From the NCBI RefSeq assembly GCF_016859285.1, contig NW_024401805.1:5001-69000 (forward strand): a DNA stretch of 64,000 nucleotides, written 5' to 3'. How positions within the stretch are numbered: the stretch's first letter is position 1; each line of letters starts with the position of its first letter. Made by a program: the position numbers and the translations under genes. This stretch comes from Xiphias gladius (taxonomy: Eukaryota > Chordata > Actinopteri > Istiophoriformes > Xiphiidae). The notes below the pieces were generated by a model, which was not told the DNA's origin, did no database searches, and worked only from the letters and a program-made list of their open reading frames with translations. Below are positions 63,625 through 64,000 of this stretch, one piece after another.

Positions 63625-63850
63625 CTCGTAGCATCATGGAGTCAGTCTGGGATCACATGAAGAGACAGAAGACATTGAGACAGACTAAATCCACAGGAGA
63701 ACTATGGCAGGTTCTCCAAGAGGCTGGAACAACCTACCTGCCAAGTGCCTGAAAAACTGAACAGGTGCACCAAGGAGAACTGGTGCTGGTTTAAAGGCAA
63801 AGGGGGGTCACAGCAAATACTGATCTGATTTAGGTTTTTTGTCTTAACTT
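63625..63850 (+). mobile_element. Tc1-like transposase 3' fragment in ebpl intron 3
   Basis: Reading plus: IMESVWDHMKRQKTLRQTKS, then GELWQVLQEAWNNLP and a GGHSKY-like end (GGTTTAAAGGCAAAGGGGGG). This is the C terminus of a Tc1-family transposase plus some 3' flank, without inverted ends. Confidence 0.8.
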
Positions 63851-63940
63851 TGTCTTGTGTTGGTATAAATATATTGATGTATGTTTTTTTTATATAGTAC
63901 AGTATAGGTGTATGTATATTTATGTACAGTATATTGACAT

Positions 63941-63942
<2 letters not shown>

Positions 63943-63981
<39 letters not shown>
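63943..63981. repeat. (GT)n microsatellite in ebpl intron 3
   Basis: About 19 GT units close to the window end. Confidence 0.93.
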
Positions 63982-63983
<2 letters not shown>

Positions 63984-64000
63984 ATATGTGCCTGTGTATG

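Overview
The window is vertebrate nuclear DNA, most likely from a ray-finned (teleost) fish. It carries six multi-exon vertebrate genes with GT-AG introns, Tc1-like DNA transposons, several fish-type non-LTR retrotransposons, and very abundant CA/GT and CTGT/CAGA simple repeats. The genes are compact: a formin gene that I recall as hundreds of kb in human fits in about 18.6 kb here. There are no bacterial, viral or CRISPR features, and I found no tRNA or rRNA gene.

Layout: (1) 1-2072, minus: cdk5r2-like (p39, activator of CDK5), open at its 3' end. (2) 5236-23808, plus: complete fmnl2-like formin, 27 coding exons predicting 1084 aa, plus a candidate 21-nt microexon. Its 3' UTR probably runs to a poly(A) signal near 26529. 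(3) 26960-29946, minus: regucalcin (rgn), 7 coding exons, tail-to-tail with fmnl2. (4) 33523-49139, minus: complete vps16 (HOPS/CORVET subunit), 24 coding exons, 834 aa, with introns loaded with LINEs and a Tc1 element. (5) 53408-59603, plus: cavin2 (caveolar coat protein), 6 coding exons, 424 aa. (6) 62814 to window end, plus: ebpl (emopamil-binding-protein-like), first three coding exons only. Exons were assembled by hand from splice signals, reading phase and remembered family sequences. Every internal junction kept frame, and total lengths match the human proteins closely for fmnl2, rgn and vps16.

The genes are functionally unrelated (neuronal kinase activation, actin nucleation, a Ca-binding lactonase, endolysosomal tethering, caveolae, an ER sterol-isomerase-like protein). 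The window looks like ordinary gene-rich chromosome, not an operon-like system. The more unusual content lies between exons: small duplications that straddle exon-intron borders in fmnl2, vps16 and rgn; dinucleotide repeats directly abutting splice sites; a family of degenerate GTTCCCC-type arrays confined to the surroundings of cavin2; a candidate microexon; and coding introns in cdk5r2 and cavin2 that the human genes, as I recall them, lack. No wholly new biological system was recognised.
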